This document shows, in pieces, positions 23,910 to 36,173 of a stretch of 64,000 nt of DNA. Source of the stretch: Crotalaria pallida (taxonomy: Eukaryota > Streptophyta > Magnoliopsida > Fabales > Fabaceae). A program made the translations under genes and the position numbers. Below the pieces are notes generated by a model. It saw only the letters and a program-made list of their open reading frames with translations. It made no database searches and was not told where the DNA came from. Within the stretch, counting starts at the first letter, position 1. Each line of letters opens with the position of its first letter. The stretch spans positions 123,439,290-123,503,289 of the forward strand of contig CM075649.1 of NCBI GenBank assembly GCA_037953625.1. Direction: 5' to 3'.

Positions 23910-23921
23910 GCTCTGATACCA
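23910..23921 (-). other. Element C primer binding site
   Basis: TGGTATCAGAGC on the minus strand, directly after the 5' LTR, complementary to the 3' end of initiator-Met tRNA. The following GTCGAAAG-containing leader is shared with element E. Confidence 0.9.
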
Positions 23922-25488
23922 CTTGTTGGAAACCAACAAGCGGGCTTAGCAATTACTAGAGGGGGGGTGAATAGTAATATGGAAGCAACAGTGACTAATT
24001 TTCGGTGCAATTAAAAGATAATTGATCAAAAGCTTGTTTTTCTGAAACTGGGCAGTTTACTCGAGTGAATTTAAAAACACTCGCGTGTTTTTCAGAAAAC
24101 CTGAAAAACACTCGCGTGAAAATGAAGAACACTCGAGTGAAATGCTACGAAATACTCGAGTGAATTGTAAAACACTCGAGTGTTTTATGCAGATCAGAAA
24201 GGAGCAGTTTCAGAGAAATTTAGCAAAATGATTCAATTTCTTAAAGACTAATCCAGGGCAGATATAAACCAAAGAAGAGGGCAATTAAACTAAGTTAAAA
24301 CAAGTTGAAAACAAGTTAATTGCAACCAATTGCTACTAGAATTAAAAAAGCCCCTTTCTAGAGAACTTAGGGTTTGGTTTTACTTGAAAACTAAGAAAGC
24401 TATAAAAGAGAGAGACAACACCAATTTTATCCTGGTTCACACTCAATATAGAGTGCTAATCCAGTCCCCCTAATCAACTTAGGAGTTTCTACTAGTAATC
24501 AAATTGTTAGAAATTACAAGGATAAATTGAGATTCCTCACTCAATCCTAACCCTTTTCAAGAGTGTACCAAACTCTTGAAATTTCTACCCCAACTTGATT
24601 TGGTGATGAAGAGTCCCTTCTTATTAAGCTCCTTGGAACCTCCAAGAGCCCACCAAGCTAAGAATCCTCTTAGTCTTTGTGCTTGAGAACCTCCCAAGGC
24701 TTGAGAACTTGGATACCTCACCAAGTACTTGGATACCTCACCAAGATTTTCTAAACAAGCTAAAGTGTTTGAGTGTTTGAGAATTTTACAACAAATAATT
24801 CTCTTACAAATGAAGCACACTCTCTTAACTCACTAAGACAGATAATAAAGATGAATGCTTGGTTGAGTTTAGAGAGAGAAAATGATTTTAACACTTGAGA
24901 GAGAGAGAATCAATGATAGAATGTAAGCTTGTTCTACTAGATAATGGCCACAATTCAGAATATAAGTGAGGGGACAAAAAGGAAGGAAAAACCAAGTTAT
25001 TCTCCCTTTTTGTCCTCTTCTAACGTTTAAAAAATTTGCCGACAGACCTAAATCACTCGAGTCTTTTTGAAAACACTCGAGTGTTTTTGGTCAACTCTGA
25101 TAGTGTTGCCTTTTTACTTTATCCAATGGCTATATTACTGAAAATTCATAAATCACTCGAGTGAATTGAGAATCACTCGAGTGAATTGCTCAATGTTGGA
25201 AAAATTAAGTTTTTCTAACATTGTTTTCAATTCTCTTCTCAAGTCTAATTGATTTTAATCTCAACCTTTCATGCATGATTATTATTTGACCTTATGTGAG
25301 AATAAAAACCTAAACTACCCACTCTCATAAATAAAATAAAATACAATAAGAATAAATGAGAATGAATAAATAAACTAAGCACTTGATCTTCTTTAATGTT
25401 GGGCTTGCATTCTTCAAATTAAGTCCATAGTTTAATTACATTGTCATCATCAAAATTAATCCACCTTAATCGGAGACTTGATTTTACA
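23922..25488 (-). repeat. Element C 5' LTR
   Basis: 1567 bp, equal in length to the other LTR after removal of H. Palindrome clusters lie at 24059-24184 and 25054-25185. A TATA-like TTATATTC occurs on the minus strand at about 24958-24965, some 90 bp downstream of the second cluster in element orientation. Confidence 0.9.
25054..25185. promoter_or_regulatory. CTCGAG palindrome cluster in the upstream part of C 5' LTR
   Basis: Four ACTCGAGT palindromes 300-435 bp from the LTR 5' end and upstream of the TATA-like site at about 24960. Binding of a transcription factor is inference. Confidence 0.5.
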
Positions 25489-25493
25489 ATAAA

Positions 25494-25835
25494 CACTTAC
25501 AATATGTAATCCTTTGAATCCCTAAGGGATCTGCTTAGGTTCCAAAGAATTCGTTGCTTCTTCCCATTTGCAAACATAAACCTATTCCATTCGTTTCATT
25601 TTCAGGTAAACACAAATACCAATTTAACATCACAACTATATATATTTTCACATAAGCAATTGTTATATACATAGCATCAAATATTCCTATTTCACCATAG
25701 CTCTAAACATATTCAAAATCGCTTCACATAGAAATTTTTCACTTATATCAGTCTCACCTCTTATCAGGAAGCTTGATATGAGAGTGTTCGCAACGAGATC
25801 GGGACCACTTTCCCTCAGGTCGGAAGGAAGGAACT
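25494..25835. other. Element A internal region, fragment 3 (leader)
   Basis: Noncoding DNA between C and the PBS of A, corresponding to the 5' untranslated leader. No gene seen. Confidence 0.6.
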
Positions 25836-25847
25836 GCTCTGATACCA
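25836..25847 (-). other. Element A primer binding site
   Basis: TGGTATCAGAGC on the minus strand, four bases from the 5' LTR, complementary to initiator-Met tRNA. Confidence 0.88.
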
Positions 25848-25851
25848 TAAA

Positions 25852-28212
25852 TGTAACACCCATATATATATATATATATTAATAGTAATTTAAAAGTTGG
25901 TAATCCAAATAAGGAACATTAAAAATTTACTATTCATAAAACCAGTTTACAAATGGTTTGGGCATTCCACTCATAATATAAGAAAGTACAATCATAGAGT
26001 TCCCTTCTTTTCATTCTTCCGCTGTGACACTCTGATCTTTGAGCTCCTTAGCATTCACCTAAAATGATAACCACTAAGGGTGAGACCTTTTCACAACACA
26101 GTGAATTACAAGATAGTATATAGTTCATAACAAGAATCCAAGAATAATAATCAAATCAGACCATGGACCAACAAATTCACCATAATCATATGCCAATTTC
26201 TTACGCACATCCACTTCCAAGTTCAATAAAATTCACATTAATAACAACAACTTTCTTTTATCAAACATCAACACTTTGCATCAAGAATTCCATTATTTTC
26301 CCAAACTTACATCTTTTCATCTCTTTTCATTGCTTTCATATACTCTTTTCTCTTTTCATAATCTCAAAGGTTTCTTTAGAAATTATTTCGTGGATCCATC
26401 ATTGCGTACAGTCCCACAACATGGACAACGTCTTACAGTTGCGCATCAAGTGCGTCTTACGCGATCTATGCGTACAGTCTCCTTCGGACAACGTCTTACA
26501 AGATCTAGATCACACTGGTCTATGCGTACAGTCCCACAACCCGGACAACGTCTTACAAGACCTCAAATCAAACCAGTCTATGCGTACAGTCCCACAACCC
26601 GGACAACGTCTTACAAGACTTCAAATCAAACCAGTCTATGCGTACAGTCCCACAACCCGGACAACGTCTTACAAGACGTGAAATTCCACAATCAGCATGG
26701 GTGTCCATCATTGCGTACAGTCCCACAACCCGGATAATGTCTTACAGCTGCACACAATGTGTGTCTTACGCGATCTATGCTTACAGTCTCCTTCGGACAA
26801 CGTCTTACAAGATCTGGATCACCCACTAAATTTTTGCTATTAATCTTTTAAGTCATACTTCAATTGTTTTCATTTTGCAACCACTTTCATAAAATCATCA
26901 TTTTCTTTACCATTTTTTTATATTTCCTTATTTAACCATCATACATCCACAAATCAATCGACATACTCAGGTATGTCTCAGAATGCAATAAAATAAATCA
27001 ACTCCCTAGGGTTCTTCACTTCCTACTTTAATAATATACAAAAAGAATTAAATAGAAATATTTCCAAATAAGATAAAATCTACCCATAATATATTAATTA
27101 CTCCTAATAAACTCTAAATAAACCTTAATTTGTTACCCACAACCCAATTCAACCATTAGCCCCAACTCCTATTATAAACTATAACTATCCCTAACTCAAG
27201 GTGTGGAAAAGAGACTCCCCTTACCTTAGAGAAGGAGAGAGCTCACACAAAGATCCAGGGACCTTGAATCTTACTCCGATCTACTGGGATATCAACCCTC
27301 CTGACCGATCTCCACTTCGTTCTTCAAGATTGGAGAAGAGAGAGGAGCCCTAGGAGAGAGAAAGAGCTTCATGGAGAGAGAGAGAGAGAGAGCCACCAAG
27401 GGAGGAGATGAGGGCAAAGACATGAGGAAGGAGATGGATCTCATGGGTGAAGGTTTCAAAGGGTGGATTTGGGTGGTTGATGGTGGTTTGTGTGGAGGAG
27501 AGAGAAAAACCGAAAAATGAGGAGAAGAAAGGAAGGTGGAGCTTGATGATGGTTGGAACCAAACCTTAGAAGCTGAAGAGGAAGAAAAGCAGCACATGGA
27601 CTTGGTGGGAGGAGGAGGGAGGCCATATGAGATGAGAGGGAAGGAGATGAATGAATGAGAATGGGAGTGAAAGAGAGAGAGACGATGGAGAGAAGAAGGA
27701 GAAAGCGGAGGATCGAGTTTGGATAAGGGAGAGGGGTGTGTGGCTGAAATAAGGAGAAAGGTGGAAAATATGTTTCTGCCCTTACTTTATTTTTTTTCTC
27801 CATCAGACCTGAAGTAATCGATTACTTGCCCAAAATAATCGATTACTTTGCCAAAATAATCGATTACTCTCCTCAATTAATTGGTTACTCTTGCTGCATC
27901 ATATATTAACCAGAGCACTGATAATCGATTACTTTGCCCCCAAGTAATCGATTATCACCTGAAATAATCGATTATTTCCTTAAGAGTAATCGATTATAAT
28001 TGATGCAACATCAAAGAGATTCTACCAGAGGGCTTGTAATCGATTACTTTCCCACAAGGTAATCGATTACCTTGCCCAAAACTCCTATTTTGAAAAATTC
28101 TAACTCTAAGACACTACTCTTAACTCCTACCCACGGTTTACTATGCTTTCCTCATGAATTCTAACTTAGATTTTTCCTAATTAATCTTAGAATTAAAATT
28201 AGGGATGTTACA
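25852..28212 (-). repeat. Element A 5' LTR (right copy)
   Basis: 2361 bp. It carries seven minisatellite units (about 26399-26815), a GA tract near 27340-27395 and the palindrome array at about 27812-28070. It is followed by TCCAA, the right target duplication. Confidence 0.88.
27812..28070. promoter_or_regulatory. Array of TAATCGATTA palindromes in element A 5' LTR
   Basis: Nine perfect copies and one degenerate (TAATTGGTTA near 27877). The degenerate site is the fourth here but the second in the other LTR, so each LTR has lost a different single site since insertion. Confidence 0.6.
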
Positions 28213-28949
28213 TCCAACACCCCCTATTTATATAGATAAAAAAGCTTTTTTTTCGTTCCATATAGTAATTATTTAACATTATTATGGTTTTTAATATAAT
28301 GCATCCACTTTTTTGCTGCTATACCGGAATATTACTCTGGATCAACGAACTCGTAAAGCACTTTCAACATAGGCATTGCCACCCTCGTAGTATTGGCAAA
28401 ACGGGCTTTTGTAACATCTTGATTTTTTTTTGTATTATAAATCGCGTTTTATGAAATTCAATAATTAATCCTTGAAATTTATCATTGGAGCGTTGAGTTT
28501 TTTTAAAATTTCCTATGCTATCTACGAAAGTATATCTCAATTATATATTTGAAAGTAAATTCATTTGGAACAATTATCCTATTTGAAGAAAAATATACTT
28601 TTTTTACTTTACCTTGCTTTTGATATATTCAATATTATTTTATGTTTAATATTTCCGAACTTCTAACCCTACGATTTTCTTATATGTATTCATTTGACAA
28701 TTTAATGTTATTGCAAGCATTTCCTTGAATTAAAAACAAACAAATAAATAAAATGTGTTTTGGTAATAAAAATAAAAATGAAAGTATGTGTGTGTAGTGT
28801 GTAAGAAGAAGGGAAGAAAAACTAATTCCCCTCTTCTCCTTCCTCACGAGCCGCCCCCCATAGTCTCCTTCTTCTTTTGGCCCTTTTTCTCTCTCTCCGC
28901 CCCAAGCTTCTCTCTCTCCCTCTCTAATGGATGTTTCTTCTTCCCTGTG

Positions 28950-31900
28950 TGTAACACCCCGATTTGGCCACTTGAAAAATATACTGTTTTAATTCCAAAA
29001 GGTAGTGGAAATGTGGGCCAATTTTTTTTTTTTAAAACATGTAATGTGGTTGAGTAGCATGAGTATGAGAACCACTAAGTTTTCAAAACCCTTTCGTAAT
29101 TAAAGAGTGTTCCCATATCTCATACTGAAGTTCAAGTTCCAAACCGGAGTGTCACAAGGCACTACACTTTGCAACTTGATTCTTCTCAACTCAATTATCA
29201 TAGCCCATTAAAATAAATTTCTTCCACAAAAATTTGGGGTTACATCATGGCATTGCAATGAAACTAAGTAAATACAGGGAATAAAAAATACTTCAGGGAA
29301 AATGAAAGACTACCACCAGGCCCATTGAACTGAAGACGAAAGTCCACGGGAATGCTTTGTTAGAGTCAACCTCAATTACGTCCGCCTCCGAGTAGCTACG
29401 TCCTTGTCCAGTTCCTCTGGCTCCTCAGCCTCGGAGTCAATGTGTGAAGACAAAAGCATTGGGTATCCACCATGATAGTCAACTGAGCCACCGATCTCGG
29501 TGTCCTCACACTACTTCCGATCTCGATAATCCACTTTCCATCTTCCTTCGTCTCGAATGTCGAACGCGAACTTGATAGGATCCATAGACTAAGGGAATAG
29601 ACATCGTAACACCAACATACAGAACAGAAGGACTAGAGAGAGTAAGTATTCCCAAGCATGTTATGCCAACGATGTGGGATTACAATAGGTAAGATATTAA
29701 GAAATAACAAAAAGCATATAAGTAAGCAGCACATAAAAGCAATCACATTCATTCACACAAACTTTTACTCATCTATCATTACTTTTTCTTCTTCCAAAAC
29801 TTTTCATAACTCGCTTCTGCTGCGCAACTCTGATTCCATCATCACGCCATCTCATCCTCTTTTCCATGCTGTCTCTTAAAAATTATTTCTCTCACAATAC
29901 AAGTTATCTTTTCTTATTTAAGTTTTATGAATTCGTATCCGTCAATGATGTGGGGATTTTAATCATCATTGAGGAGGGTTGCTCTCAAAGTTAGCACACA
30001 CGTCTACATCTCCTCGGTCATCCACCCAACCTAGTCGGAAGCAAACAGGAGTACAGGACCTTTACCACGCGGGCACGACAGCTGTCTCAACAATAAATGG
30101 TCCCAGACCAGGAGGATCTCGTCCTCAAATCAATTCAATAATATCAATAATCAAGGCTCACCGTACAACCAGTGGCAAATCACAATGCCCCGTTCCAGTC
30201 CCTCTCACTGTTCTAGATTTGCAATCTAGGGGGCGACAGTATATTTCTAGGGAGCTCGCAGAACTTGCCACGGCATTGGACCCAGTCCCCACCACGTTAG
30301 TGCGCCACTTGTGGAGTTCGTTCTGCCTAGAAACATACTCTAGACTTCTTGACGTTTCACCGTCATCGTCCTCCCCTAATGCAATCTCCTCCTAAGTATC
30401 CGCAGATACCTATGGTTTCTTCCTCTCCACTACTTCGCACTCTCATACCTCACCACGTATGTTCATGTCTTTTAAAAGTCTTTTATCTTTTTAAATCAAC
30501 CTAATGGTCGGCCCATCCTTCGTGCATCCCTTCAATGAGTCCCGACCGCTATCTTTGCACATATTTCCTCTCATCATTTCTCACATAGCACAGAGCTGGG
30601 ATCACATCAACCACTTGCATCTCATTCCACAATTTCTTTTAACAATCTCCTTTCTCAAACTTTCTCAACTCCTTGTTTCATCACTCTTTCCAAAATAGTT
30701 TCACAAACATGCCCAAAATAGTGTTTCGAGATCTCTTTTTCAAAAATAGTGTTTCACAAACTCCTTTCGAAATTAGCATTTCACAAATTCTTTTCAAAAA
30801 CAATGTTTCATAAATTCTTCAAAAATACTGATTTCGCAAACTTTCCTTAGAAATAATATTTCAGAATCTTTCTTCAAAATAGGGTTTCACAAACTTTTTT
30901 CAAAAGTAAGGTTTTGCAATTCCTTTTTCAAAAATAACATTTCACAAATTCCTTTCAGAAATCTCATTTCGAAAACTTATTGTTTCAATGAGCAGCAGCG
31001 GAGGAGCAAGCTCAACTCAACACCAGTCTCATTTCAACAATATCACAAAGGAACCGAGCTCCTTCTAAATCCCATCTCATTCCACAACACAACATCACTT
31101 TCCCTAGCTCTGGCTCATCCACATCATATTCATCAATTCTTGCTCATCAGCGATTATAAATTCCACAACATCTCAACATCTTTCTCAACCTTTATCTTAC
31201 ATTTCTTTTATTCTTTTTATTCATTACTATTCACATTGTTTTCAATCTCATCATGCATAATAACTCATCAAATAAACGAATAAACAACATACTAACATTC
31301 AGATACCATCATATAAACTCATTACCTAATTTCACGTGGTCTTTGTCTCCTTCACACGAGTGGCCACACAATCAAACAATTGCCACCGTGCTACTGACTC
31401 AGAACCACTAAGTTTCGACTTTAGAGATGGTTGAAACACTTAATATGTTACCTAAATACCACGGTGTTTGGGGGAAACTTCTCTCGCACCTCAACCGATG
31501 ACGATCTTCAATGCGCTCCTTAGTTTCCATTGCGACGTTCGTAACTGCTTCCCGATCGTTACTGGCACTCAGATAGTTCTCCCTCATTAAAAATCTTTCT
31601 TATATAATTATCTCGGAATAAAGCAACGTTACAAAACTTTTATTTGAAAATAAGCATTCGTTTCTTCTCAATAATTTGAAATCACTTTGGGTTTTTAAGC
31701 TCACAATCAAATCAAGTAAAACATTCATTTAAAAACACGTTGAGAAAATTAAAAACTTGAAATACTCTTTTCAGACACTGGTTAAAAACATAATTAGTTC
31801 CCAGACCTCTTTAAAAGCCACATTTATCTCAAGGGTTTTTAAATATAAAATACCTTTAAATTAAAACCATGTGCTTTGTAAATCATATGAAAATCCTTTC

Positions 31901-34511
31901 AAAACAATACTTCTTCAATCAATCAAATCACTTTATTTCCTTCAAAACCGAATTAAATCAAAGAAAATAACACAAGGGTTAAATCAAAACCTTTTGCAAA
32001 TATCAACATTCAAATCATTTTCAAACATGTTAAATCATCCATAATTCATGCATCAATTTCACACTCATCATGCATGCATACAAAACAAGAATCAAACACA
32101 AACCCCTATTATTTTCCATACATGGCCGAATCCTATCACACCTAAGGCAAGGTTTATATTCATAATCTCAAACACTCATGATTACTAACACTTAAACAAA
32201 CATGCATGTATGGAAAATATTCACTTAAATACTTTATCTTACTTTAAACATCATAACCGAAAATAATTATTAAAAGAAAGGAATATCTTCAATTAAATTC
32301 ATGTTAACATCTTCCAAATCACTTAGTTTTATCCTTAAGTTAACATGCAATGAAAAATCGATTCATTTCTTTTATTTCTTTCTCAAACCGAATGTAACAT
32401 AAAAAAAATAACTCAAAAAGATAATCACACACCAAACCAATCTTATTCATTAAAAGATAACTCAAACAATAATCACTCAAGAAAATAAAAATAGCTTGAG
32501 TAAAACTTGTTCCTAAAACCGAATGGATCACAAAATCACTTTCAAGTCTTTAATCAAAAATTCAGATTTTCACATACTTGAAATCCATAGATCCACCAAT
32601 AAAACACACATGCAAACAAAACAAATAAACTTTAATACTTATAAGGGCAAAACCGTGAGTTCCATACAAAAATTCATCAAACTTTAATTTTATAAATTTA
32701 TCACAATAAAATCAAAGATCATATCAAAAATCTTTAGATCACATAAATTTCAACATGCATGCAACTAGAATAAAGATCAAACATGATTCCCTATTTTTCC
32801 TAAGTTTGGCCGAATGATAAAGTACACAAAAGCAAGATCTTGGGTTCTATTTTCACATGCAAAGCTTTAGAACAACATTTTCTTTTCAAACTTCAACGAA
32901 ATCATCATCACACACAAAATCTTGTTTAAAAATCCTTTTTGTACCAAAAATCATTTTTCAAACTTATTATCATAATTTTCTCTTTAAAATCGTGACATGC
33001 ATCAAAGAAAACCAAAACTTAAAACAACATGCAAAACTCAAACGTCATGCTTTTTCAAAGATCTACCATAGATCAAGACATGCAAGAAAGATCATGGCAA
33101 AAACACAAACTTAAACACAAACTTCAAACAAAACCGTGAATAAGAAAACCTATAGGTTGAAGATCAAGCTTTCAAGCATAAATATTCAAGATCAATACAT
33201 AAGAATGACATGCAAGGCATTTAAACTTCAAGATCATAAGAAAATAAGTACATGCATCACGAAATCAAAGTTTAACAAAGTCCATCACAAAGTTCTTTAC
33301 AAAACTAAGATTATTACATTAAAACTTTCTTAAACAACTACCTTAAACAAAAATCCTAATCTTTAAGCTTCAATTTCTCCTCTCCTTCTCCTAGGGTTGC
33401 TTCGGCCTCCTCTTCTTTTAGGGTTAATGGTTGTTTTTCTTCTTGATCTTTGAAGAAGGATGTGTTTGAAGAAATAAATCAAAGGTATTTGGGTTGGGAG
33501 TTTGGGGTTTTCACTCTTCTTTTTCTCTTCTCTTCTCTCGGCCTAACTCTCTTTTCTCTAAGGGTCTCAAGAGCTTGATGTGCTCTTGGGACTATGTGTT
33601 GGTGTGAAAATGTGAAGGAAATGAAGAATGAACTAAGGCCTTTACTCACACACACACATAGTTCATATAGGCAAAGCAAGGGGATGTAATTTTCCTCTTC
33701 TAGCCTCGGTCCAAGGTGCAAGCCTAAGGGCAATTCGGTCCACTCCTAAAGTTGCATGGGAAGGGTCTTATCACAAGGGAAACATGGTGGAAGAAAAGTC
33801 TTCCTAGGCACCATGACTCACCACCCTATTTCCTACTTATTTTCTATTTAAATTTCTACTTTCTTAATGAATAAGAAAATTGCATCCTACTTGGTTCCTC
33901 TCATCCTCTCACGGCCGAACCACATGCATACATACATATATAATTTTTCTTTTCATTCTATCATGACTTACACATAACATTAGGTCATGGAATGATGCAT
34001 ACACTTTACACATACTTAAACATGCATATAACACTTTGACACCTTATGTTTTCTACTCAAACACACGGCACACACATACATACATCATACATATATTCAC
34101 ATTCACACAATTCATGCATTTCAAATTTATCATTCAATTTTATTTCCTAAGATAAGAAAACACACATTCACATTTCAAAAATTCCAAAGATGCAACTTTA
34201 AAGAAATCAATTCACTTTATCAATTTATTTTCAAAATAAGTTTATCTTTAAAATAAAACCTAATTTTCACACTAATCAAAGACTTTTAAAGAAACCATTT
34301 ATTAAAAACCTCAAATCATATAAAAAAAAGAAAATTCGTTTCTTTAAGAAATCTCAAATAACAAAATTATAATTTGGTTTTCATGAAATCAAACTCAAAT
34401 AAAAATCATTTGCTAAAACATTTTTCTGAAAATCCTTCTTAAATTCTCAAAAATTCTTTTTAAATAAAACCTCATTGATCTATTTGAGTCCAGAAGATGC
34501 GGGATGTTACA
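28950..34511 (-). repeat. Element B 3' LTR (5.56 kb)
   Basis: Begins TGTAACACCCCGATTTGG and ends GCGGGATGTTACA. Scattered substitutions separate it from the other copy. It includes a region of short degenerate repeats at 30690-30985 and a (CA)n run near 33648. The frame at 29979-30395 is conserved in the other copy but runs antisense to the element. Confidence 0.85.
30690..30985. repeat. Degenerate short tandem repeat in element B LTR
   Basis: About ten units of roughly 30 bp built on TTTCACAAACT plus TTTTTCAAAAATAG, with many substitutions. The same array is at about 37912-38208 in the other LTR. Confidence 0.65.
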
Positions 34512-36173
34512 TTCTCCCCAACTTGAAGATTTCTCGCCCTCGAGAAATGATGCGCACAACCATCTTGTTTCAAGAGTGCGTAGCTCCTTGTAGCAATCTT
34601 TTTCCTCATTCTCACATGAACTGACTGTTGCGACGTATCTTTTATTCGCTGTTCTCACGAAAAAAAATAAAAATTCCGAAACGATTCTTTAACAGAAGCA
34701 GGCTCTTGGGTCAATCCATTGTCAAATACAATGGTGTATAACGACGAGGCTTTGTTAAATGGGTTAAATTCTTAGGGGTGTTCAAGGTTGCTGAAACAAA
34801 TAGCAACATAAAAAGGAACGGCATGCTTATGCCAACCTAAGCAAAGACACTATTTGTAAGGCTCCTCTTCCGACTTACCTTTTTCTAAAAAATTTCAGCC
34901 TAGTCGGGTCACCTCAAAATCCTTTAAGTCTCCATCTACTCCCCAACTTTAATGACTCTTATCTCTATACCTCGACTACAAACATGGACTTGGTTCTCAC
35001 CAACTTCCCCATCCTTACTGCTTCTCATTCATCTTACCCTACTTCTCTTTACCTCATCCCAATTTATCCTATCATTATCTCAGATTCCACTAAACATTCA
35101 CCCTTATAACTCCATCTTATTCATCAATAGTCCTTCCTTTCTTCAAGCAATTGCTAACATATACCTCACTCCACTCCTCCTATTCCCTATGGATTGTGGC
35201 CGCTTGAGCATTCTAACTCCCTCTTGCCATCCTTCATGTTTCACCTTAAGGTCTAGATCCATTGAAGTTCTTCAAATCCTATGATTACCTATCTAATTAA
35301 AGGTCTTCATTCCTAACAGGGCTTCTTCTAATCCACAATTCACCGTCACACTTCCATCATTCGTCCTAACATTGATCATCACTTAAGGGTTCTAACCATA
35401 TATGCCTTCACTTCATCTACCCAATTTCACGCCATTAATAATAATTTGCACTAGACTATATCATTTACTCCTTCTAACTCTAATTCTAGGATCACAACTC
35501 TTCTGACTTATCCTCGGCTTCATACGGCCTCGACACTACCTAGACCAAAATTCCAGACAAATCACCCTCATTCACACTTAATTCTAACTGACTCATACGA
35601 TCCTTCATCTTAACCCAAAGACTTAAAAGACATCATTACCATATCTTATGACCATTACATCTCCCTTACTCATACATTCTAGTCCCTACTTTTCTCAGGT
35701 ATTGCAAATCTGGCCTAACAACACCTCACAATCTATTCCTAATTCAGGGACAGCTACTTGACTGGCACAAGTCATAACCAAAATTTTGGGGATCAAACGG
35801 CTTATAAACTGGGTTCACAAATTTGGGTTCAATCAAATTAGGAGGGTTCAAAGCGACTTTAGAGATCAATCAAGCAACATGAGATAGGCTCAAGGTTCAC
35901 GTCAAATCAAGAGCTCGAAGGTTATTTTTGAACAAAGGGCTCACAACAAGTAAGGGTTCCATCAAGGAATGATAAGTTCAAGGATAAGTTTTGGTCTTGC
36001 TAGAATTAGAATCCTCGGATTCTACAACGAACTCCGACGCATTCCAAGCAACATGCGCACACTCTCGGCATTCCTATTTCTAATCATTCTAGACTAACAC
36101 ACGAGACTCACAAAGGAAGTATGTTTCCCATGTATTAAATTACTTAGATCAACCATTGCTCTGATACCACAAC
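34512..36173 (-). other. Element B internal region (1.66 kb, noncoding)
   Basis: Starts, in element orientation, with the PBS TGGTATCAGAGC (36158-36169, minus) and ends with the polypurine tract complement at 34512-34528 (AAGTTGGGGAGAAT on the minus strand). Beside the tract is a pol-end-like stretch. The longest frames (34952-35284 plus, 34413-34658 minus) show no retroelement motif. With no packaging or enzymatic gene, movement would depend on another element. Confidence 0.75.

Larger units (their letters stand above)
13147..25488 (-). mobile_element. Element C: full-length Sirevirus-type Ty1/copia retrotransposon (degenerate coding)
   Basis: LTRs at 13147-17789 (interrupted by H) and 23922-25488 are both 1567 bp once H and its duplication are subtracted. 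The element is flanked by ATAAA (13142-13146 and 25489-25493). The PBS matches initiator-Met tRNA, and coding order on the minus strand is gag, protease, integrase, reverse transcriptase, RNase H, as in Ty1/copia. The PBS context, a long gag with two CCHC knuckles, several polypurine-tract-like repeats before the 3' LTR and palindromes in the LTR fit the Sirevirus lineage. The LTRs differ at only about a dozen sites by eye, so the insertion is fairly recent, yet the reading frame carries several stops and a frameshift. Confidence 0.9.
1040..28212 (-). mobile_element. Element A: non-autonomous gypsy-like LTR retrotransposon, hosting F, C and H
   Basis: Two related LTRs (1040-3471 and 25852-28212) begin TGTAACACCC and end GGGATGTTACA on the plus strand and are flanked by a 5-bp duplication TCCAA. 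The PBS complement lies just left of the right LTR and the polypurine-tract complement just right of the left LTR, so transcription runs on the minus strand. Internal sequence, minus the nested insertions, is only about 3.7 kb (3472-5558, 11877-13146, 25494-25851) and shows no gag, protease, integrase or reverse transcriptase. Next to the polypurine tract the minus strand retains a short gypsy-pol-like end (GRNS-type). The class assignment is inference from LTR ends, PBS, tract and 5-bp duplication. Confidence 0.85.

Noticed and set aside
29979..30395. Conserved 138-codon frame, repeated at 37201-37617 and resembling a minus frame at 10252-10596
   Set aside because: It runs antisense to the LTR elements that carry it. 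Between F and B the conserved DNA has an indel that shifts the frame in the middle, so nucleotide rather than protein sequence is conserved.
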